Assembly: GCA_958299035.1 (NCBI GenBank)
Contig: CATQJL010000316.1
Coordinates: 23,537,676-23,601,675, forward strand
Direction: 5' to 3'
Length of the DNA: 64,000 nt
DNA from: Cylicocyclus nassatus
Lineage: Eukaryota > Nematoda > Chromadorea > Rhabditida > Strongylidae
Shown here: piece by piece, positions 11,949 to 22,900 of the stretch
Layout: each line of letters starts with the position of its first letter
Position numbering within the stretch: position 1 is the stretch's first letter
Notes under the pieces: model-generated
Databases searched by the model: none
Seen by the model: the letters and a program-made list of their open reading frames with translations, nothing else
Told to the model about the DNA's origin: nothing
Translations under genes and position numbers: made by a program

Positions 11949-14900
11949 ATGAAAACAACGCTAATTATAATCGCTAGTGCTTTGTTACCGTTCTCTATGC
12001 AAGATATTATCGGTGAGTTCACGAGCTTTGGCACTTCCCTTGGAAGGAATTCCTCTAGCTTCTAAGCATGGAGGTCTACGTTCCAAAATCTCTTTTCTTA
12101 CTGAACGAATTTTCCAATTTTGTTCATCTTTTTTCTTAAGTCACTCGCTGACACAGGTACAGCTTTTGAAACTTGGGAAATTATGGTATGATTACGGTAC
12201 AAGCGACATCCACGGAAAAATTACCCTTTTGTTGCAAAAATATGAGAACATATTCGTTCCAGGAGTCCCCACCATCAGATGCTCCCCGGAAGGAGTCCAC
12301 GCCTACGTTAATCTATCAGACGCTTTTACTGGACATATCTACCTGAAAGGTTTCTATGGACGCGAAGGATGCCATCGTGATTTCCGGAAAAAGCCGATGT
12401 CAGGTGTACAATCAGATGCGAACTCGTACGCGGCAGAGGCCGAATTCAGATTTGACGAGTGCCCCATGAGAAGGAAAAGACAGGTTAGTCGGGATTATCA
12501 AAACTTGTACTCTTTGTAGTTCATGAATGAAGTAGAAAAAAGAAAAAAGAAAAATGCATATTTGGTTCCACCTTTTGAACGAATAAATCATCATATGACG
12601 AAAGAATGTTTTCCTGATGCTGTATAATCATATAAGGGATGTTGTTACAAGGCAGAAAGGCGAAATTCTACTGCCAAATAAGTCGTAGTCGCTGATCATT
12701 CCATAAATTTTTTTTCCTGATAAGGAACAATACCTTTCTACTTTCTTTGCAATCCTCGAACTACCAATACTTCTCCGATCTAAAGCGAAGACAAAGTGCA
12801 TTGCGAAAACAGTGAATCATATGGAATACCGAGATCTTGCTTATCAGACGAAAAATCTCATGATTATTACACATCCTACTTGCCATTTGTAGTGCCAGTT
12901 TAATGCAAAAATAATGGCCGTTTTTTTCCAGGACTTTTTCAGGACAACTTTCTGCCATCAAAATTCTTTACTCGAAACAGATGTAGCATACCATCGAGAA
13001 ACTCTCTTCAGGCTCTATCTAATAATGGTTGAGGCTTCCATCCTCTTCTGTTACATACTTACAGAGCCTTCGAATGGAGGCGTCCAAAATCAGAATGTCA
13101 TTGCATTTACTCTTCGAAAATTTAGCTATTGTATGTAAAAGAAATCTTCCACATTAAACGCGCTTGATTTCTAAGAAATTATCTAGATTGAGATATGGGC
13201 GCCTCAATATGGGTAGCCGTTGCGGTCATTCCGTGACACATAACTTTCTTTTAAAAAAGGGAATCGCCAAAGCTTTGCTCTTTTTTGTAAGGGTAAAAGT
13301 AGGGCATCATTCTGACAGCTTAGCAAAAACATTTGGTTGTTTAGTAAGCAGAAAACCAGATTTTCTACAATTCGGGACTTCGAAGTCTGTTGAAAAATGT
13401 TGGAAAAAGCTCAATTTTGAATTATGAGTTTTATCTTTCCGCTAGCTTTTTTTGTCCAAACCCTTCCCATCTTTTGTACTACTGGTTTCCGGCTACGAGA
13501 AAGGCTACTATCGTTATAGTAAGAAAACTCAAAGGATTATGAGTACAAAGTTTCAGAAAAAAAATTTCTTTTGTTTGCCTATCCATATTTCTCTGATCGT
13601 GTGAGATGTAAGTATAGATGAATGTGCGTTGATTGCAGAAGTTTGCTGCTTCTGATTTTTTTTATCGCATTCAGATGCGCAGATTTTCCAGAAAATCATA
13701 GCACTTCAAAGTGAGAATTCGCAAAACGGCCTTTATTGCATCAACCAAATAATTAATATTCACATCAAAATTAAATAAAATAGACTTCCAAGCGAATTTA
13801 CAGATCCAAAGTTGGCCGGTTTATTGGGTCAAAATTTTCTAGTTCTTCCGTTTTTATGAGTTTCTCCAGGATTACCAAAACGATAACTGAACTATAACTT
13901 TAGTAAGAATTCGCATTCCTGTTATCGAGGAGATTATGTGCTTGCTATATATTAAAAGCATTTTATAAAGTTGCTTCATACAAAAAACATGTGTAAAATT
14001 TCAAGCTGCAGGTAATCTTTGTATGAAGCAATGCAGATATTATCGTTTTTTTTTTGGAAGCCAATGTGATTTTCTGGTTTTAAAGTTGGTCATAATCGGA
14101 AGCCATGCGCATACAGTGTTCCCTAGATTCTCAGTCACTCTTTCTACGAGACTGGGTAACGTAAACTTGGTGAAAGATATTTTGCAGCTACCTAAAAAAC
14201 ACTGTAAACACGTTGACCAATTTCGATGGTGTCGCTCCACCCTGTAGCGGAAATAAAAGGAGAGATCTAACCCGAAATTGCATTTTTGTGCTTACAAGAT
14301 GCAGTGTTGCGCAAATGTTTCCACAGATGCATCGAATACGATTTTTTTGCAAATACCAAATATCGTTTCGCAGATAGTAAACTGCGCCATGGAGCTTCCA
14401 ATTTTTTTAGAACATCGGAATTGAGTCTACCCTCTACAGCATATCCATCAGCTCTGACTCCGACATCTCTAATCTACCTAAGTTACTAACAAGTCCAAGA
14501 ACTGCATTAACATCCGCTCTCTACCTGTATATTACGGAAAGTTTCTTGGATTGAAGCATGTTAAATATTTAGGAGTTTAAATAAATCTATAAAGTGTACG
14601 AGAATCAAGGAAACTCAGTAAAACTTCGTTGATTTTTTTTATCTGTGATGCAACTTGTTTATTCAAACTTCAAATTATATAGATCAATCCACGCGGCTTG
14701 ATCATGTCTGGAATAATGGTTGTGGCTCATCATAGCACTCTGCTCACCTATAGAGACCGAGCTTATCGAGTTGAATGTTATTACAGAGAGCAAAACAACG
14801 TTGTGCAAACGGAAATGAAAGTCAAGTAGGTTTTCATTCAAAAATTATTGTTTTCTTTGTAAAAAAAAAACTAGATTCGTTCTCTATTTCCAGTTCACAA

Positions 14901-17860
14901 ACACCAGCTCCACTGCCATCAGACCCCATAGCACTTCCATCGTGCCAGTACAAGGTGGAGACGTCTGGTAACTCAACATCCGGCTCTTCATCGCCAGCGT
15001 TTGTCACCATCGGGGATTCCGTGGTCCATGTTTGGACCTGCGGGGATCCAATACATGCAAAACTATATTGCATGCAGGTAAGACCAGCGAAGTCTATTGA
15101 TTTGCCAAAAATTGTATTTTTAGGTGCATTCCTGCGTAGCTGACGATGGTGGAGAAGAGAAGTTTACCGTAGTGGACGCTGAAGGGTGGGTCCTTGAATC
15201 TTTTCTTCTCTAGCCTCAAACCAAACTCCAAATTCCAGATGCTCCACGGATTCAGAACTACTAAGCCCGCTCACTTACCCATCTCCCCTTAGAGCATTTG
15301 CTCGATCACGGGTTTTCAAATTTGCTGAAAAAAGTGATATCAACTTTGCTTGTCAAATACGGCTGATGATGAAGCAAGACATAGCGAATGGCACTTGTCC
15401 GGTATGTTCCTTGTCCAGTGCTCTTTCAAAGGATTAGACTAAATTAAGAGAATTTTCACATGTAAAATACTTCCTAAACTTCTATAGGTAGGCATTTGCC
15501 TAAAATTTGTTGTGCATGGATTTCGAAGCCGGAGTTTTAGAAGATGTAAATGCCCAAACAGTCAAGAAAAAAACTTATCTACATCTGAAAATTTCTGCGG
15601 ACTTCGTACTTGCAATACTATCCACATCTGGCATTTGTATTTTCTGATTTTTCCATGGCAGGAAATGGAGAAAAAATAATTTTCGTGTTTTCAAAGCTCG
15701 TTATGCTGCTTCTACGTAGCTAATTCTAAAGTAAGCATCTTCGATAGTATCACGATGATCTTTTGACTTTTTGCAGCGAGTAGTTTCTGAGAAATATCAA
15801 ATTTAGCGCAATAAACCCCGAAAAAGACGGCTTTTTCGTATTTATGTTCTATTGTAGTGTATGTATGTTTTTCGAGCTCTTGCCATGGGAAAACAAGCAA
15901 ATTTGCAGATAAATATCAAATGTAGACACCACATGCCTGAACAAGGGTGAAGTCCGTAGGAGATGTTTGAACGGAGTTACGATTTATTCTCGATTTTTTG
16001 AGCATTTAGATCTTCTTGGGTCTCGGCTTCGAACTTTAGGTAAAGCTTTGAGCGAATTATCTGGAGCTTTTTGTAGAGCTTGCTTTGCTCTGTAGAATGG
16101 CCATTAAAAGACGTTTTTGAGAAACAAGAAGAGTATTTATTGCTGGAGAAATTAGAAACAGTGAAAAAAATCGTGAGACACCCTAATAGCTCTGTATAGT
16201 CCAAAGTAGAGATTTAGCTTTCATTTTCAATTTCTATTATACCTTGCAGTCAAACATTTCTTCTTGAAAAGTTGATATTTCAAATCTTTGCCAGTAATGA
16301 AGAATATTTACCGAGGTTTGTTTTTTGAAAAGTTCATTGTGTGGTGACATTCAAAATCAAAATTCACACGAATTATGCGCAATTTCTGCAAATCGCACGT
16401 GATGAAATTGTCGCTTGGTTGGTGAAATGTGCTATCATTATCCCATACTATCATAGTCTTCCTACACAGAGACATTTGAAACTTTCTTCTTCAAAGGCAG
16501 GTCCACACAAAAATTCTGTTTACCATGTTTTTGTTATTCTGGGCCTTGTCCGTGGCCCTGTTTACTGTTATAAAGTTCAAGTGCGAACCCCCCCCCAAAG
16601 TCCGATTTCTGGGAGCCCTATCCTGAAGGCACAGAAGTCTTTCACTGCCTGAATGGGCGGTGTTTGATAGGTTTTGGGGGGGGCTTGATAACTTTCGCAG
16701 TTCCAGGTCCATTATCTCCATTTTCAAGACAACATTAAAGGACCGGCGCAGATGCCCTTTTCTTAAGGCCTACAATCAGTATAGGTACTATTTGGAGAGG
16801 GCTAGGTTTTGCCTGGACGCTGCCTTTAACACTTATAGAGAGTTCATTGATTTTACGATCGCTACAACTCTAGCTTACTGTAGAAGAGACCGCTACCCTA
16901 TAAACGAACACCCTGAGAACTATTTCGTTAGTCTATTGATAAATTACTTAAGTCGTAGTGACGGTGGACTCAAATATCATCAAGCTTAATATCTGAGACT
17001 TTGTTGAAGTATGTGAGCTGATGAATGCTTTCTGAGAATATTTTTTGGCGTTTGCCATGAAAAAAGAACTCTTTGCAATTTATCGCTAATATGTGTGCTC
17101 ATTAGTGAAACGCATCTTTTTTATAATCAGTGTAGCGAATTAGTTCTAGAATTACGAGATATTTGTTTTTACAAAGCATGTTAATGATTGTTATTGGGAT
17201 TAATTATTGGGATTACTGATTAATTCTATCTATGCCTTTGTCCCATTTATACGAGGGAATTTCTCATTTTTCTAAATTTATGACAAGCATAGTGGCAGTT
17301 TCATAATCAACTCTTGACACCGAACTATTTAGAATCATATCTCTTCTATAATCAAGTAACTATGCTTCCTCTATTCGAAGGTGTGCTACGTGCTCTATTC
17401 AGTACTCTCAGCGAAGAAAGCACATCTTCTAAATGCAGATTATTGGCTCTTGAAGTGTTGCCCGTATAAATGCGCGAATTTAGTAGATACCCGATGTGTT
17501 AATGTTCATTGGGACTAAAATGAAGGTACTTTTCATTGTCCTCTGCAGGTCACAAACTGTTCTTCACGTCCAAAGCGTTCCGTCATCATAAATCCAGCGC
17601 CAGAGAATTCCGTGTTTGATGTCGTAGCAGCACCCATGACCGTGTTAGAAAGAAAGCGAGAACGGTCAGAAGAAAGAAAGGGTTGGTTTTCCTCTGTGGG
17701 TTACTTTATTTTTGATTATTGTTGTTTTCCTCTTTCAGAGATGATTTGCCCTTGGATAACGGCTCCACTGGTGATCATGCTTTCTTCATTTGTTTGCTAT
17801 ATTATTTTTAGTTTGTGTTATATGTGTAGTAAGCGTACAGCTACATACAGTTTAGGATAA
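11949..17860 (+). CDS. ZP-domain cuticlin-like membrane protein, 8 exons
   Basis: Proposed exons are 11949-12012, 12263-12483, 14683-14825, 14894-15077, 15124-15185, 15239-15401, 17549-17681 and 17739-17860. All have GT-AG borders and matching phases, giving 363 residues. Residues 1-18 form a signal peptide. ZP-N starts at VPTIRC (about 23), has four cysteines and keeps DRAYRVECYY in exon 3. ZP-C runs from PSCQYK through WTCGD, LYCMQ, HSC and EGC to FACQIR and GTCP. A furin-type site RPKR (286-289) is followed by one membrane segment (about 330-351) and a short basic tail. This is the plan of nematode cuticlins, which are cleaved from the cell surface and polymerise in the cuticle. An in-frame ATG at 11838 would add 37 acidic, less signal-like residues, so the later start is preferred. 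Introns 2 and 7 are about 2.2 kb; the others are 46-250 bp. The exact paralogue is not assigned. Confidence 0.9.
12484..14682 (+). other. Intron 2 of the cuticlin gene
   Basis: This 2199 bp intron lies between the codon for Q95 and I96, at a phase-0 junction directly after the basic MRRKRQ stretch. It holds no recognised exon, RNA or complete transposon. Its short open frames do not show ZP-like or other family features. Confidence 0.6.
15402..17548 (+). other. Intron 7 of the cuticlin gene, with an orphan element end
   Basis: This 2147 bp intron contains one clear transposon terminus. The bases before 16826 read, on the reverse strand, AGGCAGCGTCCAGGC and are bordered by TTAA (16826-16829), identical in type to the element at 716-1070. 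A left partner is not certain; the AGGCAGGTCC at 16495 lacks the TTAA border. Two opposed runs of C and G near 16583 and 16675 could be part of the same decayed fold-back. Confidence 0.55.
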
Positions 17861-18076
17861 ATTGATACTATGGATATTGGACTTTTTTTTGTACAAATCA
17901 CTTTTGAGTTGCATGAATTGTATGCACGCTAGAACTCAAAACTGAGGCTGGTGTAGACACTGCACATGGCAGCAGATGAGCATTTGTTATTTTAAGCAAG
18001 ATGTTCATTGTTTAAGCGGATTGGAAGGTAGTGTCGGGAAAACTCGATTTCTTCAAATTCACCTACCTGGGGTTAG

Positions 18077-18537
18077 AGGCAGTGGATCGGCAGAATGAGA
18101 CCCGTGGCAAAACAAGGTCACAGGGTAGGAGCCCCAATAATGGAACCTATGAGCCAAAGTTCGATCTTTCTCTGCCACTCCTAACCCCCGAAATTTCAAC
18201 GCGAAAGCAGCGCTCATCTCCTCTCCTCTCCGACCCCGCCCACCCCACGAACGAGTGAACGCAACGACTCTGCGTCTCCGCCACGGCGAAGACGCAGAGT
18301 CGTTGCGGGACCCTCACGCTTTTAGCATTGCGGCTGCGCGCTCTGACGGAGGAAGTCACTCGTCTATGGGGTGGGCGGGATCGGAGAGGAGAGGAGATGA
18401 GCGCTGCTTTCGCGTTGAAATTTCGGGGGTTAGAAGTGGCAGAAAAAGATCGAACTATGGCCCATAGGTCCCATTATGGGGGCTCCTACCCTGTGACCTT
18501 GTTTTGCCACGGGCCTCATTCTGCCGATCCATTGCCT
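18077..18537. mobile_element. TTAA-flanked fold-back MITE (AGGCAG family)
   Basis: Ends AGGCAGTGGATCGGCAGAAT (left) and AGGCAATGGATCGGCAGAAT (right, inward) are bordered by TTAG (a changed TTAA) on the left and TTAA on the right (18538-18541). The 461 bp inverted repeat includes a perfect inner stem, GACTCTGCGTCTTCGCC, near 18260-18305. A third sequence type with the same termini lies at 716 and 10067. No coding capacity. Confidence 0.75.
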
Positions 18538-18541
18538 TTAA

Positions 18542-19284
18542 CTGCAACGCTGAATCCTGAAATCACGCTAAAAGCGCAAAAACGGTGAGAATAGGCGTAG
18601 TCCAAAGTCCTTTCCAAACTCGAACGAGTGGAGCAGCTCCCAGGACTGCGACCCAGAGTCGCTGCGGGACTCTATGAATCAGACTGTTGCGGCACGCGTA
18701 ATCTGATGCAGAACAGGAAATCCACAGGTGGAAAGACTCACCTATAGCCAGGGCTTGGTACATGGTGACCCTAGCAAACCTAGCATACTAAATCCCTTTT
18801 GGCTTTACAGCAATTCTGCGACGTGCTCTATGGGCATAGAGAAAAGAAACACGAAAGCAATTATAATGGTGAAAATCGTTTCAAAACTCGAAAATTGTAT
18901 CTGTATGATATGCTTTGGCGGCATGCTGCGTCCGCCGCGCACCACCGCACGCTTGGAGCAGCATTACTGCGACCATTCAAATATTGGGTTGTGTATTAAC
19001 TTCTGTCCTATTTTTTGTTCTAGTTTTTTCTCGACAATGTTGACTATATTTGAGTTGAAGTGGATATGCTTTTGAAAGTTTCGAGTCTGCTTTGCAGGCT
19101 CATATGCATCATTACCCAACAACCCAAGAAACTATGAAAGATTTTTATCATTAAAACAAAAAGAAATCCGAAAAACCGAAAAACAATTTTCGACACCTTT
19201 TTCCTCTAAATTTTTTTGTTTTTCGTTGGCAAAACTTTTTAAGCAAGCTTGACAACGAGCAAAACAATCTATTAGACTCTTGCG
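18542..19284. other. Unassigned DNA downstream of the cuticlin gene
   Basis: No gene or complete element was recognised in this 0.7 kb. It separates the 18077 fold-back from the Ty3-type element. The last four bases (TGCG, 19281-19284) are the target duplication of that element. Confidence 0.45.
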
Positions 19285-19604
19285 TGTCAGGTACAAGGGG
19301 TAGCTAGACCCTTGCCTGAGGGTGTAGCGGTGTTACGATGTATTTGACATAAGATCAGACTATCTAAGGTTTATTATAGAAAGAGATATATACATGAAAG
19401 ATGAAGGGAAGGGGGGAAGGGGGACTGGGAGCTAGTAGCCAGTCATGCATGTTGTAACTCTCCACTCTTTTTATACCTACTCCGTATTACAACGTTGCTG
19501 TAATATCCGAGGTACAGAGAGGTACTGATAAACAAGATCCAGTAAACAATGATTGCATGATCCTGATGCAATGTTACATCGGCTTGATGAATCATATCCT
19601 GACA
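19285..19604 (-). repeat. 3' LTR of the Ty3-type element
   Basis: This is the left copy on the plus strand, TG...CA bounded, 320 bp. By eye it matches the right copy at every position. On the element's own strand, a purine-rich GGAATGGAGA lies immediately upstream (19605-19614) and is the probable polypurine tract. Confidence 0.92.
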
Positions 19605-20248
19605 TCTCCATTCCTACAGAAAAGCTCGTCCTCGAGCTTGTTGAAGATCAATCGGAAAAAGTGTTGATCTTGTTAGCATACCGAGGTAAGATTAGGTGAA
19701 CTGTTGAAGCAGTTACGACCTTCTCTTTACCCCGGAAGGTTGAGGAAGCTCGTCCTCGAGCGATGAGAGGGTGTAGAATGGCGTCGTCGGTGATATTGTC
19801 GAAGTGACGGCCATGGTGTCATGCATTGCAGTGGCAGTAGTTGGGGAAGTTGAAATTTAGGTGACAGGCATTATTGTTGTACAGAATATAAGTCAACAGT
19901 CATGTTTAGTAAGTAAATCGTAAACGTTACATAGGTACGAGAAAATGTTGAAGTTTTGCACAGGGGGACAAATATATTGGTACAATATTCGGTGTAGTGA
20001 AAAAAAAACGTCAAGTTTATGATAATGGATTGTAATTTACAGACGAAGTACTACTTATTTATTTTTTTTTTCAAAGGGGGGGGGGGGAACTTGCTCTGAA
20101 ATAGCACAATTTCGCTAAATCAGTGCAAGGGCGAAATTTGTAGTAGAATAATATGGAAAAAATTTTTTTTTGTTTTTACTAGGGCTGCTTAATAGAAAAA
20201 AAATCTCATTTCTGTGAATCGCCAATTCAAAGAAATTATGTATTGGTT

Positions 20249-21550
20249 TTAGCGCGGTTGCGGCATAAGACAAAAATGAAAAAAATCAAACTTACTTGCT
20301 CTGTTAGTGAGAGAAATGCGTTTCACAGTTTTACAGTTCTTCAGAATCTGTGCTATCGCTGTCCAGATTCTGGCTGTGGAGCTGTAAACTTTCAGGGCGA
20401 CTAACAGGATGCTCGTCATTTGGTAATGTTTCCGTGGGTGTTGGAGATTTTGAATTGATTGATGGGAAACATTAGCAAATGAAAAGCGGGAACAATAGAT
20501 TTTTAATCTATTGATATGAACAGTTTGACTGTTTTGTTTACCAGTCAAGCTTTTGATGGTAACATTGGGACGATTTACGCTTTCTACGAGGTAAGGTCCT
20601 TTCCACTGAACGGAGAATTTTGGCCTGACAGTATCGTCGTGTAATAGCACAAGATCTCCAGTGGAAATTTCCTTCGTAAAAACTTTATGCTGAAAATCGT
20701 ATCCTGCTTTGTACCTTGCGGCTTTTTCTGCAAGTTGCTTTCCTACTTCCGTTATAGTTGTTTGGAGCGCAGTTGTGAGTTGATCAGCAAAGCTATCCGA
20801 AGCATACGAAATTCTGGATGGAAGTTGGTGCACAATGTCGCACCAAGTTATGGGATGTCGTCCATAAGCGATGAAATATGGGCTGTGACCTGTGGTGTCA
20901 TTAACGCTGGTATTATATGCGAAAACAATAGGCTGAAGAAAATCAGACCACATATCGCGTGCTTCCGAACAGTAAGCCGTAAGGGAATCGGTGATAACTT
21001 TGACTAAGCGCTCAACCTGCCCATTTGTTCTATGATTATAGCTGGTTGTAAAAGAGTTTGAGATTCCCAAAACGTAGTTTATTTGAGCGAACTTTCATTC
21101 ATATCATTAGATTCACGATCGGAAACAATCTCATAAGGTATGCCATGTTTAGAAATAACATTATTAACGAGAGCTTTTACAACTGTATCAGTCAACTGAT
21201 TGGGAAGTGGAGTGCATATGATTAGTTTGCTAAATGCGCATACAGTTATGGAAATAAATCTACTTCCGTCAATACATTGGGGAAGTGGACCCACAATGTC
21301 GGTGTGTAGACGCTCAAATGGTCGTTGAGGTATCGGAAATTCTCCTAATTCCTCACTAATAATATGACCAAATGGGGTCTTAATTTTCTGGCAAACAGGA
21401 CATGAGTTTACAAATTTCGTTTGAAAGCATTTGGGGAAAGAAGTATTTAGCTTCAATAGCCTTGCGCGTTTTCCTAATACCTAAATGAGAGCCTAAGGGG
21501 TTTGTTGTGAAATATTTGTATGATTTTTATTTGCATTTCACTATCAAGGA
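20249..21550 (-). pseudogene. Integrase of the Ty3-type element, frameshifted
   Basis: Integrase inserts the reverse-transcribed copy into the host chromosome. The zinc-binding part shows FHNKPLGSHLG before 21456 and then CPVCQK. The catalytic core shows HTDIVGPL (first Asp), VSDRES (second Asp) and NGQVERLVK (Glu). A GPYLVE motif near the C-terminus is the GPY/F module of Ty3 integrases. The frame breaks between the second Asp and the Glu (about 21070-21079) and again near 21456. No chromodomain was seen after the GPY module. The protein could not be made intact. Confidence 0.85.
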
Positions 21551-21553
21551 TTA

Positions 21554-22252
21554 CTAGAGAGGGCCTTTCTTTGACTTAAAATAGAAACAATTATCATAAA
21601 GTGCGTAATTGTCTAGGGTGTCAGAAAATTCCTGTAAAAGAGTTTCGTCGAACTCTTGTTCTCCGCGCAAAAACTTTATCACAACGTTCCATTTTGATTG
21701 AGTTTGTGAACGTCGAATTGCATCTAAAGTTGGCAGAGAGTTGACCTGTATCGCATTTGTGCAAACGGTGGGGTATCTGCTGAGAAAATCACACAATTGG
21801 TTGTGTTTCCCTGCACGATACTCAATTTTAAGGTCGTAAGCCTGAATGCTAATTTGGTATTTAGCTAGCCTACCGACCAGATCAGATCGGTGCATCAATG
21901 ATTTGAGAGGAGCATGATCTGTTACCAAAGTTATAGAAGCGTTTGCAACGTACGGATAAAAATGTTTTAACGCGAATACGATTGCTAAAGCTTCCAGCTC
22001 TATAATGGCGTAGTTTTTCTCATGTTTTGTGAGGGGACGACTACAGTAAGCGATTGGGTGCTCTAGGCTATTTTCCAAATCCTTCTGCAGTAAGCATGCC
22101 CCTACGCCAATTGTAGAAGCATCGGTATGAATGATGTATGGTTGTCCTAACGTCGGTGGGACGAGGATTGGTGCCTTTACCAGAGCACGTTTGAGGGTTT
22201 CGAACGCTTGCTGATGTTCCTCAGTCCATTTGAATGAAACATCTTTTTGCAA
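21554..22252 (-). pseudogene. RNase H domain and pol linker of the Ty3-type element
   Basis: RNase H removes the RNA strand during reverse transcription. The stretch starts at the end of RT (FKWTEEHQQAFETLK) and continues into RNase H. Catalytic residues are visible in HTDAS, in the Glu of IIELEALA and in LVTDHAPL. It ends with the tether-like YRAGKHNQLCDFLSRYP followed by a linker toward integrase. It is the longest undamaged part of pol. Neighbouring parts lie in other frames. Confidence 0.88.
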
Positions 22253-22254
22253 GA

Positions 22255-22900
22255 GTTCGTTGAGGGAGTAGCAATAAAGGAAAATCGTGGGATGAATCGT
22301 CGAAAATATGAGGCTGCTCCAAGAAATGATTTTACGGCTTTAGCGTCGCTTGGCTGCGATATGTTTATGTTTACTAGCGACTTTGTTTGGGTTTAATCTA
22401 GTGCTTTTCTTACTTATCAAAACTCCAAGATACTGAACTTTTGCATTTGAACATTTTTTTTGGGTGTAAGTTTCATTCCAAAATTACGGACCAGTATGCA
22501 AACTTCTTCTAAATCTGGAAGGTGTTTTTTTTTACGGTCTGGCTTGCAATGATTATGTCATCTATGTAGGCGAAACAGCAAGCATATGATTCGCGTATTA
22601 AGGAATTGGCTACTCGTTGGAATGTACCAGGTGCACCTTTTAGGCCTTGTGCCATTACGGTAAATTGGAATAGTCCAAGAAACGATGTAAATGCAGTACG
22701 TTCTTTATGTTTAGGTTCTAGGGGAATTTGGAAAAGTCCGCTCTTAAAATGAAGAACGCTGTAGAAAACAAGTTTGATATTTCTTTAACAGTGCGTAAAA
22801 TTGTAAGATTTCGTACTGTGAAAGTGATGAGCTATCAAACTTGATACGATCTTGTATGGGAATTACGTTATAAGCTGGAAAATGTGGCACCTGTTTGCTT
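22255..22900 (-). pseudogene. Reverse transcriptase of the Ty3-type element, internally deleted
   Basis: The catalytic AYIDD box is encoded at 22557-22571 and is preceded by GLKGAPGTFQRVANSLIRE, typical of Ty3 RT. Upstream, SGLFQIPLEPKHKERTAFTS is preserved. The residue where the first catalytic Asp is expected reads His (22749-22751). The preceding fingers region is missing, so the N-terminal KKYQTCFL runs almost directly into it. Stops and frame changes flank 22252-22500. The enzyme is dead as read. Confidence 0.82.

Noticed and set aside
16495..16825. Full AGGCAG-family element in cuticlin intron 7
   Set aside because: Only the right end has a TTAA border and the arms do not pair convincingly, so only an orphan end is claimed.
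18031..18588. Overlapping open frames on both strands with shared GSERRGDERC motifs
   Set aside because: They are produced by the inverted arms of the fold-back at 18077-18537. The symmetry, not coding, explains them.
19741..19760. CRISPR-like or phage-like repeats
   Set aside because: The repeated CTCGTCCTCGAG words lie in the 3' region of the Ty3 element. The window is eukaryotic and shows no spaced direct repeats.
20687..21007. 106-codon plus-strand open frame
   Set aside because: It is the complement of the integrase coding strand and shows no protein-like motif of its own.
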